Positions 8,843 to 17,633 of a stretch of 64,000 nucleotides of DNA are shown here, piece after piece (the stretch's first letter is position 1; every line of letters begins with the position of its first letter). The stretch covers positions 1,364,001 through 1,428,000 of the forward strand of contig NZ_CP149817.1 in assembly GCF_037935975.1 (NCBI RefSeq). The letters are read 5' to 3'. A model generated the notes under the pieces. The model did no database searches and was not told where the DNA came from. It worked only from the letters and a program-made list of their open reading frames with translations. This stretch comes from Teredinibacter turnerae. GTDB lineage: Bacteria > Pseudomonadota > Gammaproteobacteria > Pseudomonadales > Cellvibrionaceae. A program made the translations under genes and the position numbers.

Positions 8843-9049
8843 ATGATCAAAACCCTCACATTTGCCGTAATGCATTTCTCCATAGCGTTCGCCGTCGCCT
8901 GGGCGTTAACCGGCGACTGGGCGGTAGGAGGTGCAGTCGCGCTGGTTGAGCCAGCAATTAACAGCGTCGGTTACATTTTTCACGAGAAAATTTGGGCGCA
9001 CTTTAAAGGTACGCCAGCGCAGGACGTCGCTTCCACCTTGGCGTGTTGA
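8843..9049 (+). CDS. DUF2061 small membrane protein
   Basis: This 68-residue protein matches the DUF2061 pattern: KTLTFAVMHFSIAFAVAWALTGDW near the N-terminus, then GAVALVEPAINSVGYIFHEKIW. It has two hydrophobic segments (about residues 6-24 and 27-46) and is probably an inner-membrane protein. GGAG precedes the ATG at a suitable distance. The family has no established function. A Fur-like box directly upstream suggests iron control. Confidence 0.8.
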   Translation: MIKTLTFAVMHFSIAFAVAWALTGDWAVGGAVALVEPAINSVGYIFHEKIWAHFKGTPAQDVASTLAC

Positions 9050-9055
9050 TTCGGC

Positions 9056-9550
9056 CTAGCGGGCATTGACTGTGTAGTGCGATTCGGCTGCGTTGCCACC
9101 GGACAGAAGCGTGTGATAGACCCAGCGGCTGACATTGCTGATTACGCTTGAGGCCGTCACCGAATCTGCGGTGTTGCGTATGTAATCTTGATAGTTGCCA
9201 TGCCCAGGAATGCCGTGAGACGAAGAGTAGCTCGGGCTGGCGGTACAGTCGCTAACCTGGGTGGAGGTGAATGTGCTGCGAAAGGTGTAGCTAAGTTCGG
9301 TAGGCCGTTCAGGGTTGAGGTGCAGTTTGAGATAAAAACCTGAAAACTCCACGATCTGGCCCAAGGTTTCGGCGATGCCCGCCATAATGCTCTCGCTTTC
9401 ACAAGCATGGGTTAAAGGTGCTGCCGATACGCTGGGTTGTGCGCTTTGTGGGGCGTGGGTTTTACAGAGCGCCGTTGCATCCGCGTTGCAAGCTGCTGAA
9501 AGTATTGCCGTTATCACGAAATTACCGGCAGTGCTGATGTGCCGAGTCAT
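9056..9550 (-). CDS. Secreted hypothetical protein
   Basis: The start at 9550 is chosen because GGAGG lies five bases before it; an upstream in-frame start at 9568 lacks this. The product (164 residues) begins with a signal-like segment (MTRHISTAGNFVITAILSAAC), where SAAC could be a lipobox. The rest is Ser/Thr-rich with four or more cysteines (for example HACES and SDCTASPS). I do not recognise the family. It stands alone, with stop only seven bases from the end of the convergent DUF2061 gene. Confidence 0.6.
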   Translation of the reverse strand: MTRHISTAGNFVITAILSAACNADATALCKTHAPQSAQPSVSAAPLTHACESESIMAGIAETLGQIVEFSGFYLKLHLNPERPTELSYTFRSTFTSTQVSDCTASPSYSSSHGIPGHGNYQDYIRNTADSVTASSVISNVSRWVYHTLLSGGNAAESHYTVNAR

Positions 9551-9774
9551 CTTGGCCTCCGAAGCCACTTAACGGGTAGGTAAGAGCCGCTATTATTTCA
9601 CCGAAAGCGTGACACCTTTGTAACGAAACGTTATCGATTTACGGTAGAACTGCAAAACGCGCAACGCATGATGGCCGGGTAACAAGCCGCGTTTCGCGCT
9701 TAGCGCGTTATTCGGGCTGAACTCGCGTGAGTGTATCAACCCGACTTCTAAAACGACAAACCTTCCGGTGATGT

Positions 9775-10356
9775 TTAGATACGATAGTCGAGCCCAACAC
9801 TGACGCTAGGCAGGGACATATCGTCTGTATGCATCAGGTTGCGTAATTCGACGTTCAGGTTCACGCCGTTGTTGAAAAACCAGCCAGCCCCCAGCCCGGC
9901 GGATAAGCCACTTTCGGATTCGTCAAGTTCGCTGCTGGTGGTGCCATTCAGGGTTTGCAGCGCGATTGTGCTCGACAGCTCTGTGTACCCAAGAAGCGCA
10001 TAAAAACGCGCTTGGTCGTTGATGCTCTCGAATCGAAAGTAAGCGGAAGTGTAGTTGTCGATGCTGTACTCGTTGCGGCCATCCTCTGCAAATTGCAGGG
10101 CTTTATCGCCCATGCCATTGCCGTAGCGCAGATCGATGCCGAGATAACCGTTGTATTTGTAGCCCACCATTAGTTCGGTTGCGGCCAGTTTTAGGTCGTC
10201 ATCTTCGTCCATCGGTTCATTGACGATTAGGTCGTCTGCGAGAATACCGGTGAAATTGGCTCCAACGTAAAACCCGCGTGCGTTGTCTGCGAAGGCAGAC
10301 GCGGAAGTTAGGCCAAATGTAAGTGCCAAAGCCAGTGCGACAGGCGTCGATCTCAT
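9775..10356 (-). CDS. Small outer-membrane beta-barrel protein
   Basis: The 193-residue product has a signal peptide (cleavage after SAFA, about residue 23) followed by GFYVGANFTG. It then shows alternating amphipathic strands typical of eight-stranded OmpA-like barrels (ELMVGYKYNGYLGIDLRYG, ARFYALLGYTELS, GLSAGLGAGWFF, VSVGLDYRI). The terminal SVGLDYRI resembles a barrel end strand. A GGAG lies a few bases before the ATG. It is likely an outer-membrane structural or adhesion protein; no substrate can be inferred. Confidence 0.75.
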   Translation of the reverse strand: MRSTPVALALALTFGLTSASAFADNARGFYVGANFTGILADDLIVNEPMDEDDDLKLAATELMVGYKYNGYLGIDLRYGNGMGDKALQFAEDGRNEYSIDNYTSAYFRFESINDQARFYALLGYTELSSTIALQTLNGTTSSELDESESGLSAGLGAGWFFNNGVNLNVELRNLMHTDDMSLPSVSVGLDYRI

Positions 10357-10520
10357 AGGGAGCTCCGTGATAGGTCAAGCTGCGGTTTTGCTGTTATGTG
10401 CGCTTGTAGCGCCTTTTATTGGCGCAGAAGATTACCACAGAATATTTTTTCAACCTATGGTCCGCGTCTCACCGGGGCTCAGCGGTTGCGTGGGTGGCAA
10501 GGCGTACCTGATAGCGTTCG

Positions 10521-10943
10521 TCAGGCAATTTTGCGCTGCGCAGCGACAATGCCACGCTGTCTGTGTCTTTCAACTTCATCCATATTGCAGACTTCACTCG
10601 GCTCCAGGTCGCGAACCTCAAGTAGCTCGCAAATAACAGCGCCGATAATTTCAGCGTGATCGTTAATCTTGAGGTTAGGCGGCAACTTGGCGCGAAGGCT
10701 GCCGTTTTCAATAGCAATATGCAAGCGCGCCTGCATCTGTTGAATGTGGTATGCAAAGAGTTTCGCGATGGCCGGGTTGAGCCAGGATTGTCGTTTAATC
10801 ACAAAAAACCACGTGGTTTCGTGGAGCACCTCTCTGGCCATTGGGCTGAAATTTTCAAAGCACCAACGAGCATAGGTTTCCGTTTCCGGGCCGTCGATAT
10901 GCAGATGGTTTTGGCTGAACGGCCAGTTAAAGTTTGTACGCAT
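10521..10943 (-). CDS. Hypothetical cytoplasmic protein
   Basis: The product (140 residues from ATG 10943; an ATG at 10952 adds three residues) has no signal peptide or membrane segment. It is largely helical by composition, with aromatic-rich stretches (FNWPFSQNHLHIDGPETETYARWCFENF and HETTWFFVIKRQSW) and a basic C-terminus. I do not recognise it. AGGA lies eight bases before the chosen ATG. It is divergent from the next gene and follows no obvious operon partner. Confidence 0.55.
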   Translation of the reverse strand: MRTNFNWPFSQNHLHIDGPETETYARWCFENFSPMAREVLHETTWFFVIKRQSWLNPAIAKLFAYHIQQMQARLHIAIENGSLRAKLPPNLKINDHAEIIGAVICELLEVRDLEPSEVCNMDEVERHRQRGIVAAQRKIA

Positions 10944-11241
10944 AACTCTCATCCTGACTTTGAACCTTTAGCGAATTGATTATAGAACAGTCAATTTTTC
11001 GCTTCTCGAGATGTTGAATTAGATGCAGCAAGTTTTAATACGGATTTATTTGTGGACACTGAGGGCGAAATAAGGTCACTTAAATTTGGTTTATCTCACT
11101 AACTTTTAGTCAATTTGTTCGCGAGTATTTGCTGGTGGTTTTATCGATTTTTATAAAAGTCTATATAAAACAAGGGGTTGCCAAGTTGGCCTTGTAATTG
11201 CCATTACTGGTCCAACCATAACAAACCATCAAGGAACAACA

Positions 11242-12306
11242 ATGAAAAAATTAATAGGGGCTTTGCTGACGGCAGTAGGTGGAATGAATCTGGCGACGGC
11301 TGCGCTTGCTGACGACACCGTGAGTAAGGACTGGAGCTACGATCTAGCGCCTTATCAACGATTGACAGTTTCGGCTGAACATACTGACGTGCAAATCTCC
11401 CAGTCCCAGCAAGATAAGATCTACTTGGTGTTGGAACAGAAGGTAATTTCCGGTGATCCGCAGACCTGTCTTCTGGATATTCGCGCAGTGGTTCGAGAAA
11501 ATGAACTTAAAATTGCTACGGACTGGCCATACGGTGCGGATAAAAATCACTGTAAGGTTAAACGCACGTTAAAAATTGCTCTGGACGAGCGGGCGATCCG
11601 CCGATTCGATCTAAAACTGGAGCACGGAGATTTGGATGTGGCGAGTTTGGGAGTAAAAACTCAGCAATTTGCTGTAGAGCATGGCGCGATAAACGCAGGG
11701 ACGTTTACTGGTACTACAACCTCACTGAACGCCAGGCACACAGATGTAAAAATCGACAAGGTTGAAGTAGCGAATTTTAATCTGGATGGTAGCCATGGTG
11801 ACATGGCTGTAGCGACTTTACAGAGTGATACGCTTTCCGGCCGTTGGCGCCATGGCGATATTCAGTTTGCAAATGTAAATACAAAAACAGTGGATTTGGA
11901 TCACGCCCACGGTGGTGTGGTGTTAGCTGAGCACCGCGGTACAAAACTATCAATTCATAATGAACACGGCTTAATTAAAGCGGCGAAAAGCGACGCTGTT
12001 GCGGTTGAACTGGCGAATAGTCACGGGGATATTTCTTACGCTGGAACGAGTGATCAAATAAACGTAAAAAGTTCGCATGGCGATGTAAAACTCATCCAGA
12101 AAAACAGCGAGTTTAAGCAGGTTTTTGGTCGCACAAGCCACGGTGACATCAACGTAAAAGTTCCTGCTGCAAGTGTATGTGATTATCGCATAGGGAAAGA
12201 GTCCAAAATTGATCAGGACGTGGTACGCCAGTCTGGCGACTGTTCAAAAGGTGGTGAAATTTCTCTCGCAGGCCGCTCAGGTGGACAGTCAATCTCTGCA
12301 ATATAG
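11242..12306 (+). CDS. Secreted DUF4097-like beta-solenoid with His-Gly-Asp ladder
   Basis: The 354-residue protein has a signal peptide (cleavage after ALA, about residue 23). The mature part contains at least ten [E/S/R/A]H[G/T]-type motifs: EHTDVQ, EHGDLD, EHGAIN, RHTDVK, SHGDMA, RHGDIQ, AHGGVV, EHGLIK, SHGDIS, SHGDVK and SHGDIN. They recur at about 15-35 residue intervals through most of its length. This is the pattern of a DUF4097-type beta-solenoid in which each rung places His and Asp on the same face. The role is unknown; the stacked His/Asp could bind metal. AAGGA lies seven bases before the ATG. It stands alone, convergent with the helicase gene. Confidence 0.7.
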   Translation: MKKLIGALLTAVGGMNLATAALADDTVSKDWSYDLAPYQRLTVSAEHTDVQISQSQQDKIYLVLEQKVISGDPQTCLLDIRAVVRENELKIATDWPYGADKNHCKVKRTLKIALDERAIRRFDLKLEHGDLDVASLGVKTQQFAVEHGAINAGTFTGTTTSLNARHTDVKIDKVEVANFNLDGSHGDMAVATLQSDTLSGRWRHGDIQFANVNTKTVDLDHAHGGVVLAEHRGTKLSIHNEHGLIKAAKSDAVAVELANSHGDISYAGTSDQINVKSSHGDVKLIQKNSEFKQVFGRTSHGDINVKVPAASVCDYRIGKESKIDQDVVRQSGDCSKGGEISLAGRSGGQSISAI

Positions 12307-12348
12307 AGTACGGATTCTACCGTTATTCATCTCAACACATATTTGAAA

Positions 12349-14760
12349 CTATTGTTCGGGTAACTGCCAAAAATCGCGAATCTGCTGGCTCAGTTGGGCT
12401 GGCGATTCGCTGATTTGCATCGTTAAATGTGTGCCCAGGTAGTTCCAGTTGTCCGCTCGCAACAGCCGGGGCTCCACAAAAACAATAACACCTTTGTCGC
12501 TTTCTGTGCGGATCACTCGCCCGGCTGTTTGTCGCAAGCGTATCAGACCCGGAAACTGGAACGCATACTGAAAACCGTTTAAACCGCAACGCGAAAAATA
12601 CTGGCTCATCTGTTGTTGCTCATCATCCGGTTGTGGCATGCCGGTGCCGATAATAATTGCACCCAGTAACGCAGTACCTGCGTAATCAATACCTTCTGCA
12701 AATAGTCCGCCGACTATCGCAAATCCGAGTTTCGGCTCGTCGTCCTTTAAAAATCGGTCGATAAATTTCTGGCGTTGAGTATCGGAACTTGCAGCGGTTT
12801 GCAGGAACAGTTCGGTCTCAGGAAAAGCAGCGTTATAAGCCTTTGCAGCCATTTCCAGGTAGGCGTAAGAGGGGAAAAATACCAGGTAATTGCCAGGTTT
12901 TGCGCGTGTTACTTCACGAATGAGTTCAACAAGCGGGGTCAGGGACTCTGCTCTGTTACGCCAATGGGTAGTGATATACGTGGTGCAAATTACGCATTGA
13001 TTTTCCTCTGGGAACACGGGGGGCAGGCGGTAACCTTGTGTCTTTTGTGGCAGCCCCAGTTGCTGTCTGGTGAAATTAAATGGGTCGAGCGTAGCGGAAA
13101 AAGCGATTGTTGAGCGGGCTTGAGCTTGGAGTTTTTCTAAAAACCCACTTGCGTCAAGGCAGCGAATTTTTAGCCCGCGCTCCTTGCCATCTTTAGTCAC
13201 ACTACATATGTGGGCGGCAGAAAACAGTTGTAACATCACCGCAAATCGATACAACTGCTTTAGCCATTCTCTATAGTTGGAGCTGAATCCCGCTGTGCTT
13301 CCCGTTATTTCCACACCCGCTTCCTCTTGTTGTAGGGCCTGCAAGAGATTTTGCAGTGGAAAATACATCAATCGCGTTAAATCTTTTTCGTTGATCGGCT
13401 TTTCGTCCAGAAGTCGTAGCAGGTGCACCAGTTTGGCAATGGCTTTTTTCAGCTTTGCTGCGTTACGCGGCAGGCTCTTGCGCACACCTTCACTCAATGC
13501 AGAATCCAGTTCTGCGGAGTACATGTCACGTGCACGACTGGGCAGGTTGTGCGCTTCATCCAGAAGAATTACGCGCGAATGGGTGTGTTCATCGAAGCAG
13601 CTAAGTCGTACCAGCGGATCGAAAAAATAATTAACATCCGCAATGACAATAGACAGCCACGGCGCTAAGTGCAGGCTTAAAGCAAATGGGCAAATATGAT
13701 AAGTCTCTGCAATTTCAGCAAGGGCAAGCTTGGTTAGCTTTGCAATTCGCAGCGCTTCGCTGCGCGCAGTGGGAAGGCGATCATAAAAACCCATTGTTCG
13801 CGTGCAATATCCGTCGTCGTCAGTACAGGAACTGCGCGTGTTTTCGTCGTTGGAGAGGCAGGGGCAGACTTTATCGCGAGCTTGAATAATCAGCGTGTCC
13901 AGGTAACCCTCTGGGTCTAGTTGGCGCACAGTGGACTCGGCTTGAACCTGGGTTGAGCCTTTGGAAGTAAGGTAGAGTGTTTGCGTATGCCAGTTTTCGC
14001 CAAAGGCTTTTATTGCAGGAAACAGCGCGGTTAACGTTTTTCCCGAGCCCGTGGGGGCTTCGATTAGGATAGGTTTTTTGTCGCGAATATGTCGGTACAC
14101 TTCGGCGGCGGTTTCTCGTTGCAACGGGCGGTAGTGTGCAAATGGAAAGGCGAGATCGCGGGCGAAAACGCGCGCTGCGGTACGGCGATCATAAACCTGT
14201 TGCCACCAACGCAAATAAACAGTAAGCAAGCTTTCGCAATATTCAACTGCCTCTTGTGGGAGAATGTCGTCGTCCTGCTGAAATATTTGTTGCGTCGTGA
14301 GATCGAAATAGGTGAGGCGCAATAGCAGTGGCGCATTTTCTGGGTGCTCAGGCGTCATGTGCACATAGAGCGCCGCGTATACCCGAAGTTGCGCCCAGTG
14401 TAAAAGCTTGCGAGTTTCGGGTATGAGATGGCCGGGAATCAGGCAGGTTTTAATTTCCTCGATAATCACAGTATTGGTGCTGCGGTTTATTAAATCCACC
14501 CGCCCACCCAGCGTTACGCGCTGGTTTTCCACCAGCCACACATCCTTTAGCGCAATTTCGGCTTCCCATGGCGCTTTACGGGATTTTTGAATTTGCTGAT
14601 GACCGCGCTGGCCTTGTTGCGCGTCTGGCCCTCCGGCATCATCATTGAACAGATCCCCTTTTCGGGCAGCAAAGCTGACCAGCTCTGTGACACTTAAATT
14701 GAGGTCTGGGTAGTGGGCATGGGCAGTAATGCTTGGTGGGGGCTTATTGCCACTGCACAT
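12349..14760 (-). CDS. Rad3/DinG-type superfamily 2 DNA helicase with N-terminal nuclease-like region
   Basis: I use ATG 14760, which has AGGTGG just upstream; a TTG at 14793 would add 11 residues. The 803-residue protein has Walker A APTGSGKT (about residue 235) and a DEAH box (LLDEAHNLP). A cysteine-rich insert (CPCL..SSC..GYC and later HICPF) resembles the iron-sulphur cluster of XPD/DinG helicases. C-terminal motifs include FSATLDPF, AEGIDY and RQTAGRVIR. The N-terminal 130 residues hold GRVDL then EEIKT, matching the D..ExK core of PD-(D/E)XK nucleases of the Cas4/RecB type. The gene overlaps the end of the FAN1-like gene by 17 bases, implying coupled translation and a shared role in interstrand-crosslink or branched-DNA repair. 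Confidence 0.85.
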   Translation of the reverse strand: MCSGNKPPPSITAHAHYPDLNLSVTELVSFAARKGDLFNDDAGGPDAQQGQRGHQQIQKSRKAPWEAEIALKDVWLVENQRVTLGGRVDLINRSTNTVIIEEIKTCLIPGHLIPETRKLLHWAQLRVYAALYVHMTPEHPENAPLLLRLTYFDLTTQQIFQQDDDILPQEAVEYCESLLTVYLRWWQQVYDRRTAARVFARDLAFPFAHYRPLQRETAAEVYRHIRDKKPILIEAPTGSGKTLTALFPAIKAFGENWHTQTLYLTSKGSTQVQAESTVRQLDPEGYLDTLIIQARDKVCPCLSNDENTRSSCTDDDGYCTRTMGFYDRLPTARSEALRIAKLTKLALAEIAETYHICPFALSLHLAPWLSIVIADVNYFFDPLVRLSCFDEHTHSRVILLDEAHNLPSRARDMYSAELDSALSEGVRKSLPRNAAKLKKAIAKLVHLLRLLDEKPINEKDLTRLMYFPLQNLLQALQQEEAGVEITGSTAGFSSNYREWLKQLYRFAVMLQLFSAAHICSVTKDGKERGLKIRCLDASGFLEKLQAQARSTIAFSATLDPFNFTRQQLGLPQKTQGYRLPPVFPEENQCVICTTYITTHWRNRAESLTPLVELIREVTRAKPGNYLVFFPSYAYLEMAAKAYNAAFPETELFLQTAASSDTQRQKFIDRFLKDDEPKLGFAIVGGLFAEGIDYAGTALLGAIIIGTGMPQPDDEQQQMSQYFSRCGLNGFQYAFQFPGLIRLRQTAGRVIRTESDKGVIVFVEPRLLRADNWNYLGTHLTMQISESPAQLSQQIRDFWQLPEQ

Positions 14761-16429
14761 AGGCCACCTGGCAGGGAATATGATGTTCGGCAAAATAGTG
14801 TAGCCACCGCAGCTGATTTTTTTGCAAACGGTCGCCAGGGCCTTTTACTTCCACGAGTTCATAGCCGCCTTCATCAGGGAAATAAATTAGATCGGGTAGG
14901 CCGTTGCGATTTTCCTTAAGGTCACGTAACAAGCGCTCGAATATTATCTGCCAGTGGTGCAAAGAGATGCGCGTTATTGCTAACTTTAGTAGCTCTGGCG
15001 CTGGCATAAACCCCATATGAAACGGTGTGGCAATTCCGCGTTTCTGATCGGCAAACTGGAGGAGCTCGTCCGGCGCGCGCCGCCAGGACGCAAGCTTTTG
15101 CCAGCCGTGCTTAAAATGACTGCGCCGGTTGGCAAAATCTTCTTCGTATAAATCATGTGGACCAGTTTGAAACTCGTTGCTGAACGCACCGGGTACATCG
15201 GCAAAAATGGCGTCCCAAAATGCGAGACAAAAAATACACAGAAACAGTGTATTTTCCACGTAAAAACAGTCGCCATTGACGCTTAAGCTTTGCGCAACGG
15301 CGAGTTCCACATTTGGCGAGTCGCCAGCGGTCAGGAACAACTGGACTTCGTTTAGGACTGGCGGCGCCGGTTTAGTTACTGTCTGGCCGAGCGCTTTCAG
15401 TAATTTTGGCTGGAATTGCCGCGCGAAAGTTTGCTCGGCTTCACTCAGGCTGTCGAACATCTGCTGACACAGTTGAAGCGCTGCCTGATGCTGCGCCAGG
15501 CGGTACAAAATGCGGACTTGGCGTTCGCGGCTCGGTTGCTGCTGACATTGTCTGTAGAGCGCGAGTGCATCCTGCCAGGCCTCAAGCCTCTCCAGCTGGC
15601 GTGCAAGCCGCAGGCGTAATCGCTCTGTGCGCCTGTGTACAAGTGTGTCCCCCCGACACTTATCCTGGTGGTGGGGGCTGGTCATCGTTGGCAATTGCAA
15701 GCTCAGCGCCAGAATTTCCTCGCGACTCAAGCTAGCCAGATCGTCCAGCGCATCCCGCAGCCGGTAGTAGCAGAGCATCTTGTCTATTTGCTCGCGATGG
15801 GTGAAAACGCGCGTTGCTCTGGCCAGGCTGTAGTTCTCGAAGCGGTACACACCGAGATCGCGGAGGACAAATTCGGTCAAGTCCTGGCGGCCATTGCTGA
15901 AATAAAGCAGGCAAAATGTGGCGAAGTGCTCGCTGCTCTCGAGCTGAATCAGGCTTTCGTCCTGCTGTTCTATTATCGCTTGTACTGGCTCGGTCAGGTT
16001 TTGCAGCAGTGGCACAAGCGCTGGTTTCGCAAGCCGCTGCGCGGCTGCATCTGGTAGTAACCCCAGCCATTCCTGTTTGGTGAACAGCGGGAAGGCATCG
16101 AGTAGATCGATTTCGGAAGGCTGGGTGACAAGCTGTTGCGCGACCAAGCCTGCAATCGCCTGCGGTTGATCCGCTATCTCCTGATAGCGTAATTTAGAGG
16201 TGCGAAACAGCGGGCCTTTACGGGTGAGCAAGCGCACGTACAAGGCCTGAGCATCACCATTCAACAGCTGCAGACGTCGGTAAAAATCCCGTTCCTCGGT
16301 GCTGAGTAAATCGTCGTAACGCTCGTACACCCGCTGGATTAAGCGGCGAAAATTCGCCAGGTAATACAATGGGTCGGGCAGAACAGTGCGCGCAACGGGT
16401 TGTGGTTGTGCGGAGGCTATTGGCGACAT
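14744..16429 (-). CDS. FAN1-type VRR-NUC structure-specific nuclease
   Basis: The 561-residue protein ends with a VRR-NUC domain: LPDLIYFPDEGGYELVEVKGPGDRLQKNQ carries the PD, E and EVK catalytic residues and is followed by LRWLHYFAEHHIPCQVAYVQW. The N-terminal half (YERYDDLLSTEERDFYRRL, LYVRLLTRKG, FTKQEWLGLLP) matches the DNA-binding/SAP-like region of FAN1. Repetitive helical TPR-like sequence fills the middle. Bacterial FAN1 proteins cut branched DNA and unhook crosslinks. The length fits bacterial members. It is the upstream gene of a two-gene operon with the Rad3-type helicase, an association common in pseudomonads to my knowledge. Confidence 0.9.
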   Translation of the reverse strand: MSPIASAQPQPVARTVLPDPLYYLANFRRLIQRVYERYDDLLSTEERDFYRRLQLLNGDAQALYVRLLTRKGPLFRTSKLRYQEIADQPQAIAGLVAQQLVTQPSEIDLLDAFPLFTKQEWLGLLPDAAAQRLAKPALVPLLQNLTEPVQAIIEQQDESLIQLESSEHFATFCLLYFSNGRQDLTEFVLRDLGVYRFENYSLARATRVFTHREQIDKMLCYYRLRDALDDLASLSREEILALSLQLPTMTSPHHQDKCRGDTLVHRRTERLRLRLARQLERLEAWQDALALYRQCQQQPSRERQVRILYRLAQHQAALQLCQQMFDSLSEAEQTFARQFQPKLLKALGQTVTKPAPPVLNEVQLFLTAGDSPNVELAVAQSLSVNGDCFYVENTLFLCIFCLAFWDAIFADVPGAFSNEFQTGPHDLYEEDFANRRSHFKHGWQKLASWRRAPDELLQFADQKRGIATPFHMGFMPAPELLKLAITRISLHHWQIIFERLLRDLKENRNGLPDLIYFPDEGGYELVEVKGPGDRLQKNQLRWLHYFAEHHIPCQVAYVQWQ

Positions 16430-16552
16430 TCGAAGCGGCTGGCAAAATAAGTACTACTGTATATGCGATCAGTTGTTGCCGCAAGCCCCGCTCCGGTTGC
16501 TGTAAGGGAATCCTGGCTGGCGGTTTTTGTGTAGGAGGCGTGAGAGTCTAGG

Positions 16553-16762
16553 ATGAAAGAATTTGAATACGAGTTGCCGGACGTGCGTGATGGGCTGACG
16601 AGCAAAGAGCGCATTGTGCTCACGTGCTTGCAGGAAGCACAGCAGGAGCTAAAGGGGCGCAATGTCCCTACGGCCATGCTTTATGGTCGCGTGTTGGAGC
16701 ATGTCGACCTGAGTGAGCAAGAGTTTGTGGCGATAGTACAGCGCATGCTCTCGAAGCGCTGA
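16553..16762 (+). CDS. Small conserved-looking hypothetical protein
   Basis: This 69-residue protein has no signal peptide or membrane segment. It is rich in charged residues and predicted helices (TSKERIVLTCLQEAQQELKGRNVPTAMLYGRVLEHVDLSEQEFVAIVQRMLSKR), resembling a small helical DNA- or protein-binding fold. GAGAG lies about six bases before the ATG. It is divergent from the FAN1-like gene, with 123 bases between. I do not recognise a family. Confidence 0.6.
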   Translation: MKEFEYELPDVRDGLTSKERIVLTCLQEAQQELKGRNVPTAMLYGRVLEHVDLSEQEFVAIVQRMLSKR

Positions 16763-17179
16763 TGCCGTAACACTACAGCATTGACTGAGTGTCCGAGTTG
16801 GCGGGTTTTCGATTACTTTTCAGTCTGGCGCACAAATCATCTATCAATCTGACCTGTTTGTTCTTCGTTTGCTTATTCCTAAAGCAATTATTCTTCCTCG
16901 CCATTGATCGGCGCCCAACCTGCATCAGCGAGCTTTTAGCAATATCTAATACTTTTGTGTTATGCGATCCACGATGTAAGTAAGTACATACACATGACGA
17001 AGCTAGTATAAATTCAGAGCTTTTCAAGCTTTTATAATTATAAAGTTTTACTGATGGCATACATATAAACGTAACAATGTCCATATACCAAAATAAATAT
17101 AAGAAAAAAGTTTTATTTGCTTTTTCTTTCGTTTAATCTTGGAACTAATCGCATTAAAAAGTGACATGGATCACAAAAG
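16763..17179. other. AT-rich intergenic region
   Basis: This 417-base stretch becomes markedly AT-rich from about 16990 (TTTATAATTATAAAG and runs of A/T). It probably contains the promoter of the following gene. Open frames at 16773-17084 (minus) and 16789-16983 (plus) overlap each other, have no ribosome-binding site and low-complexity products; I do not call them. Confidence 0.45.
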
Positions 17180-17584
17180 TTGTCGTTTAAAGCATCTCTT
17201 ATAGCGTTTAGTTTGGTTCTCGTGGCTGCTGTTCCAGCATTTGGTCACGGCGGGAGTGCGCCCATGCCGGGCGAGTGGCACGAAGAAATTGTTCGATTTC
17301 GTGTCAACGACAATTGGAGCCAGGAAGTCTGTTTCCGCCTGGACGAAAAAACCGAGGCGAGTGTGCGCTACGAATTTACCGCGCAAGTGCCAGTGAAGTT
17401 CGATTTTCATTTTCACCCGTCTGAGGGTGAATACGCCACAACGCATTTTCTTCGCCTGAAGGGTGCAGATTCGCACCAGGGCGTGGCCGACATCGGTGAT
17501 GTTGGTATTTATTGTTTTGATTTTTTCCCGGGTACCCGGGTGAAGCAGGAGCGCACCGCAACGCTGCGCTACCGCGTCGACTAA
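17180..17584 (+). CDS. Secreted small hypothetical protein (TTG start)
   Basis: The frame can only start at TTG 17180 or later; a nearby ATG at 17166 is in another frame. The TTG start gives a good signal peptide (MSFKASLIAFSLVLVAAVPAFG, about 22 residues). The mature protein has a conserved-looking beta-rich core with two cysteines (EVCFRLDE and GIYCFDFFPG) and HFHPSEGEYATTHF, whose His residues could bind metal. Only 49 bases separate it from the giant surface-protein gene, so the two may share a transcript. I do not recognise the family. Confidence 0.6.
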   Translation: MSFKASLIAFSLVLVAAVPAFGHGGSAPMPGEWHEEIVRFRVNDNWSQEVCFRLDEKTEASVRYEFTAQVPVKFDFHFHPSEGEYATTHFLRLKGADSHQGVADIGDVGIYCFDFFPGTRVKQERTATLRYRVD

Positions 17585-17633
17585 TTCCCTTTAACCCCAA
17601 CGCAACCTGAGGATCTGGCTCAGAGGCACTCTT

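Noticed and set aside
15635-16057. 140-codon frame opposite the FAN1-like gene
   Set aside because: The minus-strand gene has clear catalytic motifs and this frame has none.
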